Assembly: GCF_003045775.1 (NCBI RefSeq)
Contig: NZ_PXNS01000010.1
Location: 124,001-188,000, forward strand
Reading direction: 5' to 3'
Length of the DNA: 64,000 nucleotides
Origin: Halomonas litopenaei
Lineage (GTDB): Bacteria; Pseudomonadota; Gammaproteobacteria; Pseudomonadales; Halomonadaceae
Shown: one piece after another, positions 37,051 to 46,466 of the stretch
Numbering within the stretch: the stretch's first letter is position 1
Layout of the letters: every line of letters starts with the position of its first letter
The notes under the pieces: generated by a model
Told to the model about the DNA's origin: nothing
The model's input: only the letters and a program-made list of their open reading frames with translations
The model's database searches: none
Made by a program: the position numbers and the translations under genes

Positions 37051-39561
37051 ATGTCACCGAATCCTCATTCCCAACTGCCGCTCAAGGACGTCAAGGTCAT
37101 CGACTTCGGTCAGTACATGGCCGGCCCTGCGGTGGCGATGATCCTCGCCGACCTGGGCGCCACGGTTATTCACGTGGACCCGCCCACGGGGCCCATGTGG
37201 GAGTCACCGGCCAACGCCACCTTGCAGCGCAACAAGCTGATCGTGACGATCGACCTCAAGACCGAAGAGGGCCTCGAACAGGCGCTGGCGCTGATCGAGG
37301 AGGCCGATATCGTGATCGAAAGCTTCCGGCCCGGTGTCATGCAGCGCCTGGGCATCGACTTCAGCGCGCTGCGTGAAGAGCGTCCGGAGCTGATCACCCT
37401 GTCGATGCCGGGCTTTGCCTCCAACGACGAGCTGCGCCGTGACTGGCGGGCCTTCGAGAGCGTCATCGCCGCCCACTCGGGGGTGTTTACCGACATGGGG
37501 CTCAACCGGGTGCTGATGGGTATCAATCCGTCCTTCTCGCCGCTGCCGCTGGGCTCGGCCTACGGCACCATGCTGGCGGCCACCGCCGTCACCCTGGCGC
37601 TGCAGGCGCGTGAGCGCACCGGCCTCGGCGACGAGATCGAAGTGCCCATCGCCTGCGCCCTGATGGAAGGCCTCTGCTACAACTCGATCAAGATCGAGGG
37701 CCTGCCGGAGCGCTACAAGACCCAGCGCGAAAAGGAGATCGAGCGTCGCCGCATCGAAGGCGCGCCGATGAACCTGGACTACGACGAACTGCAGGAGCTG
37801 CTCGATCCCTTCTATCGCAGCTACAAGTGCAAGGACGGGCGCATGTTCTACGTGGTCTGCCCGAGTCACAAGGAGCACGCCAAGCGTTGCCTCAAGGTGC
37901 TCGGTCTCTACGATGAACTTGTGGAAGAAGGGCTGGTGGAAGAGCCCGACACCTATGCGCCAACCAGCCAGTGGCAGAGTGACGTGTCACTTGGCGTCTA
38001 CCCGCTGCCCAAGCGTTGGGCGGATCATATCGCCGCGCGTATGAAGGAGGTCTTCCTGACCCGCACCTCCAAGGAGTGGGAGAAGATCTTCGGCCGTGGC
38101 AAGTTCCCCGGCGCGCCGCAGCGCTGGCTGCAGGAGTGGATCCACGACGACCACGCCGAGACCGCCGGGCTGATGATCGAAGTGGACGACCCCGAATTCG
38201 GCCTGATGACCCAGCCCGGCCCGATGGTCTGGCTGCACGACAGCGGCCACGAGATGCTCACCCCGACGCCGCGCCGCTGGGTGTCGTTCGACCAGGCGCT
38301 GGCGGTGCTGCATCGCATCGAGACCAAGCTGCCCCGGGTTCGTGCGCGCAACGCCAAGGACGGTTGGCTCGAAGGCGTCAAGGTGCTGGACCTGTGCAAC
38401 GTCATCGCCGGTCCCCACTCGGTGGCCTTTTTGGCACGCTTCGGCGCCGACATCATCAAGGTGGACCCCGCCAAGCCGTTCTACGACTGCTGGAACACGG
38501 TCATCTTCGGCCTGTCGCATATGCGCTCCAAGCGCTCCTTGCTGACCGATATCCAGGTGCCTCGGGGGCGTGAAATCCTCGACGAGCTGATCCGCCAGAG
38601 CGACGTGGTGGTGTGGAATGCCACCGACAGGCAGGTGGAGCGGATGGGGCTGACCGAGGCGGAAATGCAGCGCATCAATCCCGAGGCGATCTTCTGCCAG
38701 CTCGACTGCTTCAGCGGGGTGAAGCCGGGCCCCAGGACCAACTACCTGGGCTACGACGACCTGGTGCAGGCCACCACCGGCATCATGCTGCGCTTCGGGG
38801 GCAGCATGGACACGCCAGAAGAGCACGCCCACGTCGGCACCATCGACGTGATGTGCGGCTTCGGTGCCTCTCTTGGTGTCGCCACCGCCCTGTACCAGAA
38901 GCTGCGTACCCGCCGTGTCAGCCGGGTCAAGACCTCGCTGTCGGCGCTCAGCGGCCTGGCCCAGATGCCGTTCTGCTACGACTACGAGCGTCGCAGTCTG
39001 TTCGACGAGCCCTCGGGCCGTGAACTCAACGGCTACGACGATCTGTCACGCTTCTATTTTACCGCCGACGGGGTGGTGCTGATCAGCGCCTACGAGCGAG
39101 ACCTGCACAAGTTCGCCCAGGTGCCGGGGATCGAAGGGGTGGTCGATGTTCCGCCGGAGGAGCGGGCGGCCTATCTGGCACCTCGCTTTATCAATGCGGT
39201 GGCCACCGACTGGGTGGAACGGCTGCAGAAGGCGGGCATCGCCGCGGCGGTGTGCGAGAACATCGAGGCGTTGCGCTCCTACAACTCGCGGCGCTGGGAC
39301 AACACCCCGGGCATCGATCGTGGCAGCTACTCCTTCACCGTCTACGACGAGCACCCCAGTGGTCACGTCATCACGCAGCTCGATCCGTACGCCATTCGTC
39401 CCAAGCGGGGGCGCATCTATCCGCTGGCGCCGTCGGAGAAGTACGGCAGCTCGAGCCGTCAGGTGCTCGAGGAGCTGGGGCACAGCCCAGAGGAGATCGA
39501 TCGGTTGATCGCCGAAGGCGTCGTGTCGGAGAGCTGGAGCGAGGAGTACCTGCCGACCTGA
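37051..39561 (+). CDS. dddD: DMSP CoA-transferase/lyase
   Basis: 836 residues from ATG 37051 (AGGAAG six bases upstream), the usual DddD length. Two class III CoA-transferase domains in tandem: domain 1 starts VKVIDFGQYMAGPAVAMILADLGA (shown in part), domain 2 near residue 445 with VKVLDLCNVIAGPHSVAFLA. The catalytic Asp expected in domain 2 is D599 in HVGTIDVMCG, equivalent in position to the Asp (about 602) reported for Marinomonas DddD; domain 1 has YGTML at the matching place. It converts DMSP and acetyl-CoA to DMSP-CoA and then to DMS and 3-hydroxypropionyl-CoA/3-hydroxypropionate. Last gene of the operon. Confidence 0.94.
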   Translation: MSPNPHSQLPLKDVKVIDFGQYMAGPAVAMILADLGATVIHVDPPTGPMWESPANATLQRNKLIVTIDLKTEEGLEQALALIEEADIVIESFRPGVMQRLGIDFSALREERPELITLSMPGFASNDELRRDWRAFESVIAAHSGVFTDMGLNRVLMGINPSFSPLPLGSAYGTMLAATAVTLALQARERTGLGDEIEVPIACALMEGLCYNSIKIEGLPERYKTQREKEIERRRIEGAPMNLDYDELQELLDPFYRSYKCKDGRMFYVVCPSHKEHAKRCLKVLGLYDELVEEGLVEEPDTYAPTSQWQSDVSLGVYPLPKRWADHIAARMKEVFLTRTSKEWEKIFGRGKFPGAPQRWLQEWIHDDHAETAGLMIEVDDPEFGLMTQPGPMVWLHDSGHEMLTPTPRRWVSFDQALAVLHRIETKLPRVRARNAKDGWLEGVKVLDLCNVIAGPHSVAFLARFGADIIKVDPAKPFYDCWNTVIFGLSHMRSKRSLLTDIQVPRGREILDELIRQSDVVVWNATDRQVERMGLTEAEMQRINPEAIFCQLDCFSGVKPGPRTNYLGYDDLVQATTGIMLRFGGSMDTPEEHAHVGTIDVMCGFGASLGVATALYQKLRTRRVSRVKTSLSALSGLAQMPFCYDYERRSLFDEPSGRELNGYDDLSRFYFTADGVVLISAYERDLHKFAQVPGIEGVVDVPPEERAAYLAPRFINAVATDWVERLQKAGIAAAVCENIEALRSYNSRRWDNTPGIDRGSYSFTVYDEHPSGHVITQLDPYAIRPKRGRIYPLAPSEKYGSSSRQVLEELGHSPEEIDRLIAEGVVSESWSEEYLPT

Positions 39562-39587
39562 GTGGTGTTCGGCGCGGGGTTTTTGCG

Positions 39588-39674
39588 CTGAGCCGACCAG
39601 GCGGGATGAAGGTGTTCTGAGTCGACCAGGCGGGCTGAAGGTGTCCTGAGCCGACCAGGTGGGGAATGTGCCTC
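39588..39674 (+). repeat. three 29-bp direct repeats carrying terminator arms
   Basis: Units begin at 39588, 39617 and 39646 (ctgagYcgaccaggYggg...). Units 1 and 2 contain gaccaggcggg, a perfect complement of the descending arm cccgcctggtc at 39675-39685; unit 3 forms the ascending arm used by the terminator at 39653. The dddD transcript could therefore fold into three alternative hairpins. Confidence 0.85.
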
Positions 39675-39690
39675 CCCGCCTGGTCGTTTT
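39653..39690. terminator. rho-independent terminator after dddD
   Basis: Arms gaccaggtgggg/ccccgcctggtc (11 Watson-Crick pairs and one G-U), 9-base loop, then gtttt. Also usable on the other strand for the convergent uxuA. Confidence 0.8.
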
Positions 39691-39776
39691 CGTTGTGAAG
39701 GGCCACTCCCGCTGCGCTGGGCCACAGCCGCTGCGACGGGCGTCGCCAGCGCAGCGGTTGGTAGAACGCCAGGGCG

Positions 39777-40952
39777 TCAGGTGAGCTGGCGCACCGCGGT
39801 CTCGACGCCACGCAGCTCGGCCAGGCCGCGCAGCCTGCCGTACAGCGGGTAGCCCGGGGCGGTGGCGCGGTGCTGATCGTCGAGAATGTGGTGGCCGTGG
39901 TCGGGGCGCAGCGGTAAGCGTCGGCCGCCTTCGCGCTCGCGACGGCGTTCCTCGGCGACCAGCGCGCTGATGACCGCGACCATGTCGACGTCACCGTCCA
40001 GGTGCGGCGCCTCGTGGAAGGAGCGAGGGTCGGGGGACTCGCGCCGGGTCGAGCGCAGATGCACGAAGTGGATGCTGGGACCAAAGCGCTGAACCATGGC
40101 GGCCAGGTCATTGGCGGCGAGCACGCCGTAGGACCCGGTGCACAGCGTCAGGCCATTGGCGGGGCTGTCGACGGCCTCAAGGATCCACTCGGCGTCCGCC
40201 GCCGTCGAGACCACCCGGGGCAGGCCGAGCAGCGGCCGGGGCGGGTCATCGGGGTGGATCGCCATTTTGATGCCGAGTTCTTCGGCGACCGGGATGACCG
40301 CTTTCAGAAAGTAGCCGAGGTGCTCGCGCAGGCGCGCGGCGTCGATCTCGGCGTATCCGGCCAGTACCTCGCGAAAGCGCTCCAGGGTGTAGTGCTCTTC
40401 GGCGCCGGGCAGGCCGGCGATCAGGGTATCGACCAGTGACTGGCGGGCTTCGGCGTCCAGGCTATCGAGGTAGCTCCTGGCTTCGGTCTTCTCGTCGTCG
40501 CTGTACTCGTTCTCGGCGCCTGGTCTGGCGAGCAGGTACAGGTCGAAGGCGGCAAAGGCTGTCTGGTCAAAGCGCAGCGCCAGGGCGCCATCCGGCATCG
40601 CCCAGCGCAGGTCGGTGCGGGTCCAGTCGAGCACCGGCATGAAGTTGTAGCACACGGTATCGATGCCGCAGGCCGCCAGGTTGCGCAGGGTGTCGCAGTA
40701 GCGGGTGATCAGGGCGTTGCGCTCGGGCAGTCCTTTCTTGATCGCCTCGTGCACCGGCACGCTCTCCACCACCGACCATTCGAGGCCAGCGTCCTCGATC
40801 ATCTGCTTGCGCTCGGCGATGGCCTGCCGGGACCAGACCTCATCGTTGGGCACCTCGTGCAGCGCGGTGACGATGCCGGTCGCGCCGGTCTGGCGAATCT
40901 CCTCGAGTCGGATCGGGTCCTTGGGGCCGAACCAGCGCCAGGTGTGTTGCAT
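39777..40952 (-). CDS. uxuA: D-mannonate dehydratase
   Basis: Dehydrates D-mannonate to 2-keto-3-deoxygluconate. 391 residues, close to E. coli UxuA (394), with AAAGGAG before the ATG. Starts [14 protein letters not shown] as the family does; the TIM-barrel metal site is supported by [37 protein letters not shown] and [13 protein letters not shown]. Last gene of an operon with uxuB and a TRAP transporter; 25 bases separate it from uxuB. Confidence 0.94.
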   Translation of the reverse strand: MQHTWRWFGPKDPIRLEEIRQTGATGIVTALHEVPNDEVWSRQAIAERKQMIEDAGLEWSVVESVPVHEAIKKGLPERNALITRYCDTLRNLAACGIDTVCYNFMPVLDWTRTDLRWAMPDGALALRFDQTAFAAFDLYLLARPGAENEYSDDEKTEARSYLDSLDAEARQSLVDTLIAGLPGAEEHYTLERFREVLAGYAEIDAARLREHLGYFLKAVIPVAEELGIKMAIHPDDPPRPLLGLPRVVSTAADAEWILEAVDSPANGLTLCTGSYGVLAANDLAAMVQRFGPSIHFVHLRSTRRESPDPRSFHEAPHLDGDVDMVAVISALVAEERRREREGGRRLPLRPDHGHHILDDQHRATAPGYPLYGRLRGLAELRGVETAVRQLT

Positions 40953-40977
40953 GGAAATCTCCTTTTCTCGGGTCCGG

Positions 40978-42435
40978 CTAGAGGGTGCTCAGTGACGCCG
41001 CAAGCCCGGTATTGATCAGTCGGCGGTAGCCATCGGTGACAGCATCGGCAAACCCCTGCTGCGCCGCCAGGGCCGCAGGGACGATGTCTTGCTGTGCCAG
41101 AAAGGCCGCCACCAGCGCTTCAGGGTCATCGCCGTGACGTTCATGCAGCTCGATGAAGCGCGATGCCAGCGGGTCGCTCACCTCATGTCGTCGGTCGTCG
41201 AGCGAGACGCCGGAGGTGTAGCGTATCCAGGCGGCCAGTCCCAGTGCGGTGCAGGGTACCTCGTGGCCGTCCTGCAGCCGCTCGAGGGCGCCGTGAAGCC
41301 AGCGCTGGGGCAGTTTCTGGCTGCCGTCCATGGCGATCTGAGCCAGCCGATGGCGCAGACTGTCGTTGGCGAACCTGGCCAGCAACTCGTCGGCGTAGCG
41401 TTCGAGGTCGACCCCGTCCGGCATGTGCAGCGTTGTCGCTGCTTCCTTGAGCATGTAACGACGCAGCAGGGCGCGGAACTCGGGGCGGCTGACCGCATCG
41501 TAGACCGTCTCGACGCCATCGATGGCGCCCAGGTAGGCCAGCAGTGAGTGGCTGCCGTTGAGCATGCGCAGCTTCATGGTCTCGAAGGGGGCCACCTCGG
41601 TGACCATCTCGACCCCTTCGGCTTCCCAGTCGGGCCGGCCCTGGGGGAAGTCATCCTCGATGACCCACTGGGAAAAGGCCTCGCACACCACCGCGTTGGG
41701 ATCCTCGACACCCAGCTCGCCCAGCCGGGCGAAGTCGGCGTCGGTCATGGCCGGCACGATGCGGTCGACCATGCTGCAGGGAAACGCCACCTGGTCGCTG
41801 ATCCAGTCGGCCAGGTCGCTGTCGCGCAGGGCGGCGAGCTGCACGATGGCGTTGCGCGTGCGGCGGCCGTTGTCCGGCATATTGTCGCAGGACAGCACGG
41901 TGAAGGGGGGCAGGCCGGCGGCGCGACGGCGGGCCAGCGCCTCGACCAGGATACCGGGGGCGGTCTGCGGTGTGTTCGGTGAGGCAATGTCGGCCTTGAT
42001 CATCGCATCGTCGACAAGCAGATCGCCGCTGGTCGGGCTGAGAAAGTAGCCCTTCTCGGTCACCGTCAGGGTCACGATGCGTACCTTGGAAGACGTCAAT
42101 CGCGTCAGCAGTGCTTCCAGGTCCCGGCCCTGCTGGCCTTCGCTGTCGCGGCCGGTGAACAGCGTCTGCTGAATCACGCCGATCTCTCTGAGCGTGACGT
42201 TGTCGCTATCGGTGAACTCGGCCACATGGTAGCGATGGCCCGCCGCACGCAGCCCATCGACCAGGCCGACGCTGGAGCGCAGGTTGGCGCTGCACAGCCC
42301 CCAGGCGGTGTCACCGCTGCGCTCGAGATAGCGCGCCAGATAGACCGCCTGGTGGGCACGGTGAAAGGCACCGAGTCCCAGGTGGACGATACCGATGTCG
42401 CAGGCGAAGTTCGGCGCTTCGACGAAGTGGGTCAT
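40978..42435 (-). CDS. uxuB: fructuronate reductase (mannitol dehydrogenase family)
   Basis: NADH-dependent reduction of D-fructuronate to D-mannonate. 485 residues, as E. coli UxuB (486). N-terminal [18 protein letters not shown]ossmann start; catalytic region [11 protein letters not shown] and [16 protein letters not shown], which hold the conserved Lys/Asn/His residues of the long-chain mannitol dehydrogenases. Direct neighbour of uxuA, which uses its product; a mannitol or altronate specificity is less likely in this context. Confidence 0.92.
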   Translation of the reverse strand: MTHFVEAPNFACDIGIVHLGLGAFHRAHQAVYLARYLERSGDTAWGLCSANLRSSVGLVDGLRAAGHRYHVAEFTDSDNVTLREIGVIQQTLFTGRDSEGQQGRDLEALLTRLTSSKVRIVTLTVTEKGYFLSPTSGDLLVDDAMIKADIASPNTPQTAPGILVEALARRRAAGLPPFTVLSCDNMPDNGRRTRNAIVQLAALRDSDLADWISDQVAFPCSMVDRIVPAMTDADFARLGELGVEDPNAVVCEAFSQWVIEDDFPQGRPDWEAEGVEMVTEVAPFETMKLRMLNGSHSLLAYLGAIDGVETVYDAVSRPEFRALLRRYMLKEAATTLHMPDGVDLERYADELLARFANDSLRHRLAQIAMDGSQKLPQRWLHGALERLQDGHEVPCTALGLAAWIRYTSGVSLDDRRHEVSDPLASRFIELHERHGDDPEALVAAFLAQQDIVPAALAAQQGFADAVTDGYRRLINTGLAASLSTL

Positions 42436-42535
42436 CTTGTTCTCTACCTCAGTCCCGGAGGAAGGCCCGTGGGCTCGCTCGGTTGTGTGGTGCGGGTGTC
42501 TGACATGTCCGCTTCACTAAATCCTGGTGCATCCG

Positions 42536-43825
42536 CTATCCCATCAGATAGTCGGGCAGAAACAGCACGATCTGCGGGAAGAAGATGATGGCCAGCACCA
42601 CGGCGAACACGGCAAGGGCAAAGGGCAGCATTTCCCGGGTGTAGGAAATGAAGGAGCAGCGCAGAATGCCGCACACGGTGTACATCGACACCCCGACGGG
42701 TGGCGTCATGCCGCCGAAGGTCACCAGCGTCATCATCAACAGGCCGAAGTGCACCGGGTCGATGCCGGCGGCCTTGATCACCGGCACCAGGATGGGGGCC
42801 AGCAGCATGACCACCACCGTCGCCTCCAGCAGCATGCCCAGCACGACCAGCAACAGCGACAGCACCAGCAGCAGGGTGGTGGGGCTTTCGAACACCCCGA
42901 GGGTGACCTCGGTGATGGTCTGCGGTACTCGTTCGAAGGACACCACGTAGCTGATGGCGCCGGAGAACATGATGATCAGCATGATCATGCCGACGTCACG
43001 AACACCGGCACGGAAGGCATCGATGATCGACGTCAGGGTCAGTTCGCGGTGGATGAAGCAGCCCACCACGATGGCGTAGACGATCGCGAAGGCACCGGCC
43101 TCGGACGGGGTGAACAGGCCGTAGCGGATGCCCACCAGCAGCCATACGGGGAACAGCAGCGCCCAGATGCTGCTCCTGGTCGCCTGCCAGACTTCGCCCA
43201 GCGACGGCGCCTTCTCGAGTTCTGGCACGTAGCCGCGCCGGTGCGACATCACGCTGGTGGCGATCATCAGCGCCACCAGCAGCAGGATGCCCGGCACCAC
43301 GCCGGCGATGAACAGCCGGCCGATCGACACCTCACCGAGAAAGCCGTAGATGATCAGGCCGATGCTCGGCGGAATGGTGGCGGTGATCAGCCCGCCGATG
43401 GACAGCAGGGCGGCGGTGAAGCCCGGCGAATAGCCCCGTGCGATCAGGTTGCCGCCCAGCACCCGGGACTGCATCGCCGCATCGGCCACCGCCGAGCCGG
43501 AGATGCCCCCCATCATGGCGCTCAGGGCCAGGCTCGACTGGGCCAGGCCACCGGTCATCCAGCCGGTCAACAGGGTGGCCAGGCGCAGCAGACGTGGGGT
43601 GATGCCGCTGGCGTTCATCAGGTGTCCGATCAGGATGAACAGCGGCACCGCCAGCAGCGGAAAGGACTGACTGGCCGAGACGATCCGCTGTACCGCCGTG
43701 CTGGTCGGCAGGAAGGTCTCGGGCAACAGGAAATAGGTAAAACCGGCCATGCCGATGGCGAAGGCGACCGGCATGCCGATGGCCATCAATACCAGGCCGA
43801 GAATCAGGATGGCGAGTGTCGTCAC
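42536..43825 (-). CDS. TRAP transporter large permease, DctM type
   Basis: 429 residues from GTG 43825, which overlaps the end of the small-subunit gene (GTGA). About 12 hydrophobic helices; typical DctM blocks are MPVAFAIGMAGF, SASQSFPLLAVPLFILIGHLMN, GGISGSAVADAA and GMTPPVGVSMYTVCGI. Longer in-frame extension upstream runs across the small subunit and is rejected. With DctP and DctQ it forms a sodium-driven uptake system, here probably for hexuronates. Confidence 0.94.
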   Translation of the reverse strand: MTTLAILILGLVLMAIGMPVAFAIGMAGFTYFLLPETFLPTSTAVQRIVSASQSFPLLAVPLFILIGHLMNASGITPRLLRLATLLTGWMTGGLAQSSLALSAMMGGISGSAVADAAMQSRVLGGNLIARGYSPGFTAALLSIGGLITATIPPSIGLIIYGFLGEVSIGRLFIAGVVPGILLLVALMIATSVMSHRRGYVPELEKAPSLGEVWQATRSSIWALLFPVWLLVGIRYGLFTPSEAGAFAIVYAIVVGCFIHRELTLTSIIDAFRAGVRDVGMIMLIIMFSGAISYVVSFERVPQTITEVTLGVFESPTTLLLVLSLLLVVLGMLLEATVVVMLLAPILVPVIKAAGIDPVHFGLLMMTLVTFGGMTPPVGVSMYTVCGILRCSFISYTREMLPFALAVFAVVLAIIFFPQIVLFLPDYLMG

Positions 43826-44313
43826 AGAAGCTGCTCCTGCTGGTCGCTGTCGGGCTCCAGCGCCTGAACAATGCCCACCGCGGCAAGCCGCCTGACCAGC
43901 GAGACGATCATCATGACGGCGCCCACGGGCAGTGCCAGCGTCACGTAGCCGTAGCTGATCCCGGCAAAGCCGAGGGGACGCTGCCAGTTGGAGAATGCCA
44001 GCGAGAAACCATAGCGTGCCAGGCAAGCCAGAAAGACGATCATCAGTCCCACCGTCACCAGGTTCGCCAGCCACTGGCCTGATCGGGGCAGCCGGGTCAG
44101 CAGGGCATCGACCCGAATCTGGCCTCCTTTCTTCAGGGTGATATCTGCGCCGAACATGCAGGCCCAGATAAAGAACAGCTGGGCCAGTTCGGCGCCGCCG
44201 AGCATGGGGTTGCCCATGGCCCGGGTGGTGGCGCTGAACAGGATGCTGGCCGCGGTGAGAAACAGCAGCGCGACGGCCAGCCACTCCTCGAAAGTGTCAT
44301 AGTGCTTCCACAT
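43822..44313 (-). CDS. TRAP transporter small permease, DctQ type
   Basis: 163 residues, four membrane helices, GGAGG before ATG 44313. The family block FFIWACMFGADITLKKGGQIRVDALL is present. Ends in a 4-base overlap with dctM. Confidence 0.92.
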   Translation of the reverse strand: MWKHYDTFEEWLAVALLFLTAASILFSATTRAMGNPMLGGAELAQLFFIWACMFGADITLKKGGQIRVDALLTRLPRSGQWLANLVTVGLMIVFLACLARYGFSLAFSNWQRPLGFAGISYGYVTLALPVGAVMMIVSLVRRLAAVGIVQALEPDSDQQEQLL

Positions 44314-44377
44314 GGGTCCTCCCCAGCCGCTGCCGGCGTCGGCAGCGGTGGACGCTTGGATCAGGTCTTGAGGGGGG

Positions 44378-45346
44378 TTATTCGCCGGCGCTGAGCACAG
44401 GCTCGAGCTGCTCGCGCAGTTCGGTCCAGCCCATGTCATCGTAGACCGCCTGCATCTGGCTGCTGAACAGTTCGGTGTCGACCTCGGTGAACTCGACGCC
44501 GGCCTCTTCCATCTCCTTGCGCACATCGGCCTGGGCGTCGACCGTCATCTGGGTGGCTTCGTCACCGGCCTTCTTGAGCTCTTCGTCGAGCATGGAGCGC
44601 AGCTCGTCGGGAAGCTCCTGGTACCAGCGCTCGGAAACCAGCAGGCCCGTCATCAGGTGGATGTGATTGGTCAGGGTGACGTTGCTGGTCACTTCCTGCA
44701 GCCGCAGGCCGTGGGCGCCGGTCAACTGCGCCTCGGCGCCGTCGATGGTGCCGAGCTGGATGGCCGAGTAGATTTCCGACCAGGGCAGCGGTACCGGGGT
44801 CGCGCCCATGCCTTCGATGGTCTTGATCCAGCCCGGGGAGTTGATGGTGCGGATGCGCACACCGTCGAGGTCCTCGGGACCTTCGATCGGCTTCTGGGTG
44901 AACATCTGGCGGGTGCCCTGGAACCAGTTGTAGTTCATCAGGCGCATGCCGGTGTTTTCCGCCAGCAGCTCGACCCACTCGTGGTAGGGCTCGGAAGAGG
45001 TGATGCGGTCGTAGTCCTCGTGGCTCTCGACCAGGTAGGGCGCGGCCAGAATCCCGAGTTCAGGCTGAAACTCGGACAGGCGGCCTGCGTCCGTCAGTAC
45101 CGCGATGTTGGCGCCGTTGCGGATCTGCTCGATCATGTCGTTGTCGGCGCCGAGCTGGCTGCTGGAGAAGATGTTCAGGGTGACCTCGCCCTCGCTTCTT
45201 TCCTCGATCCGTTCGGCGGCGTTTTCCATCGCCTTGACCATGGGGTCCTGGCTGCTCTGGGCGGTGGACAGGTTCAGTTCGTAGGCGGCAAGCGCCTGGG
45301 TGCTGCTGAGGACAGCGGCGGCGAGAATGACAGACTTCTTGAACAT
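44378..45346 (-). CDS. TRAP transporter substrate-binding protein, DctP type
   Basis: 322 residues with a signal peptide (MFKKSVILAAAVLSSTQALA) and AAGGAG before the ATG at 45346. The mature protein has the DctP fold with the substrate-clamping Arg in GVRIRTINSPGW and the GTIDGAEAQLTGA block. It captures the substrate in the periplasm for DctQM. Its place before uxuB-uxuA and after a GntR regulator points to glucuronate, fructuronate, mannuronate or a related uronate. Confidence 0.93.
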   Translation of the reverse strand: MFKKSVILAAAVLSSTQALAAYELNLSTAQSSQDPMVKAMENAAERIEERSEGEVTLNIFSSSQLGADNDMIEQIRNGANIAVLTDAGRLSEFQPELGILAAPYLVESHEDYDRITSSEPYHEWVELLAENTGMRLMNYNWFQGTRQMFTQKPIEGPEDLDGVRIRTINSPGWIKTIEGMGATPVPLPWSEIYSAIQLGTIDGAEAQLTGAHGLRLQEVTSNVTLTNHIHLMTGLLVSERWYQELPDELRSMLDEELKKAGDEATQMTVDAQADVRKEMEEAGVEFTEVDTELFSSQMQAVYDDMGWTELREQLEPVLSAGE

Positions 45347-45490
45347 GGGGCGTCTCCTTATCACTTGTTGTTGTCGCTTCAGTTGTTGTCGTTGCTGTTG
45401 TAGTTGCTTCCGGGGGAGTGACCCGGCAGGCCGCAGGGCAGTGGCCGGCTGGCCCTTGCCCATGAGAGACGTCTGCCGGGTAGATAACGA

Positions 45491-46204
45491 TCAGCCGTTG
45501 GTGTCCTCGAAGATCGACGAAAAGCGCTGCACCATCTGGGGCAGGGAGATCAGGATCTCGCTTTGATGCACCAGCATGGCCTGGCGGGCCTTGTCTTCGT
45601 CTCTCTGTTCGATGGCATCGACAATGTCGGCGTGCTGCTGGACCAGCTTTTCGAAGGGCGTGGTGTCAGGCACGCTGAGGTAGCGCACCCGGTCGAGCTG
45701 TGCCTTGACCTCTTCGATGACGCGCCAGGCGGTCTCGTGTCCGGCGCCAAGGGCGAGCACGCGGTGGAAGTCCTCGTCGAGGATGAAGAACTGGTCATAC
45801 TGGCCGCTGCTGGCGCAGCGAATCTGGCGTTCGATCAGATCCCGCAGCTCGTAGATCACCTTGTCGGCGAGCCCTTGCCTAGCGGCGGAGGCGCTGACGG
45901 CGGTTTCGACCGCCTCCCTGACGAAGCGCGCTTCGCGCACCGACTTCTGCGAGATGCCCACGACATAGGTGCCGCGTTGTGGTCGAACGTCGACCAGACC
46001 TGCCTCGGACAGGCGGATAAAGGCTTCGCGTACCGGCTGTCGGCTGACCGAGAAGGCGTCGGAAATCTCCTTCTCGGACAGTGCCTGGCCAGGGGCGAAC
46101 TGCATCCGGATGATGGCGAGTCTAAGCACGCGGTAGAGCCGCTGACGCACCGATCCACCGGCGGCATCCTGTTCCCAGAGTTCAGCGATTGCGGGGGTCA
46201 GCAT
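45491..46204 (-). CDS. GntR/FadR-subfamily regulator of the hexuronate operon
   Basis: 237 residues. Winged helix at about 20-85 (ALSEKEISDAFSVSRQPVREAFIRLSEAGLV, shown in part) and an FCD ligand-binding domain with metal ligands in DEDFHRVL and later His residues. UxuR/ExuR-like position at the head of the TRAP-uxuBA operon and divergent from the AGE isomerase. A candidate operator is at 46352-46374. It probably represses until a uronate or its metabolite binds. Confidence 0.9.
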   Translation of the reverse strand: MLTPAIAELWEQDAAGGSVRQRLYRVLRLAIIRMQFAPGQALSEKEISDAFSVSRQPVREAFIRLSEAGLVDVRPQRGTYVVGISQKSVREARFVREAVETAVSASAARQGLADKVIYELRDLIERQIRCASSGQYDQFFILDEDFHRVLALGAGHETAWRVIEEVKAQLDRVRYLSVPDTTPFEKLVQQHADIVDAIEQRDEDKARQAMLVHQSEILISLPQMVQRFSSIFEDTNG

Positions 46205-46236
46205 GGGGGCACCTACCTGTTGTTGAGCGTTTCAGT

Positions 46237-46284
46237 CTTTCCAGCTTTTCGACTTTCCAGCTTTCCAGCTTTCCGGCTTTCCGG
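46237..46284. repeat. octamer simple-sequence repeat
   Basis: Six units of ctttccag, cttttcga or ctttccgg in exact 8-bp phase in the 262-bp gap between the GntR and isomerase genes. Such repeats can change copy number and shift promoter spacing. It is followed by an imperfect 15-bp doublet around gccttgaggccgtt. Confidence 0.75.
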
Positions 46285-46351
46285 CTTCTGAGCCTTGAGG
46301 CCGTTGAAGCCTTGAGCCGTTAAGGCGTCAGGCCTTTGAGCTTTGGTCTGA

Positions 46352-46374
46352 TATGACTTGTATGGTAGTCATAC
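46352..46374. promoter_or_regulatory. GntR-type operator candidate
   Basis: Nested palindromes: tatgact/agtcata (46352-46358 and 46367-46373) and gtatg/catac around gtagt (46360-46374). About 95 bp before the isomerase gene and 150 bp before the GntR gene, suitable for control of both directions. Confidence 0.5.
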
Positions 46375-46466
46375 TAGGATAGCGAGAGCGCGCTGTCAGG
46401 CCTGGACGTATAGCACTTTGGTCTCATCTCGACTCGCCGCCTTTATTCGTCACCCCGGAGGACGCC

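Noticed and set aside
42527..43867. 446-codon plus-strand frame opposite dctM
   Set aside because: Antisense shadow of a membrane protein gene; very His/Gln-rich.
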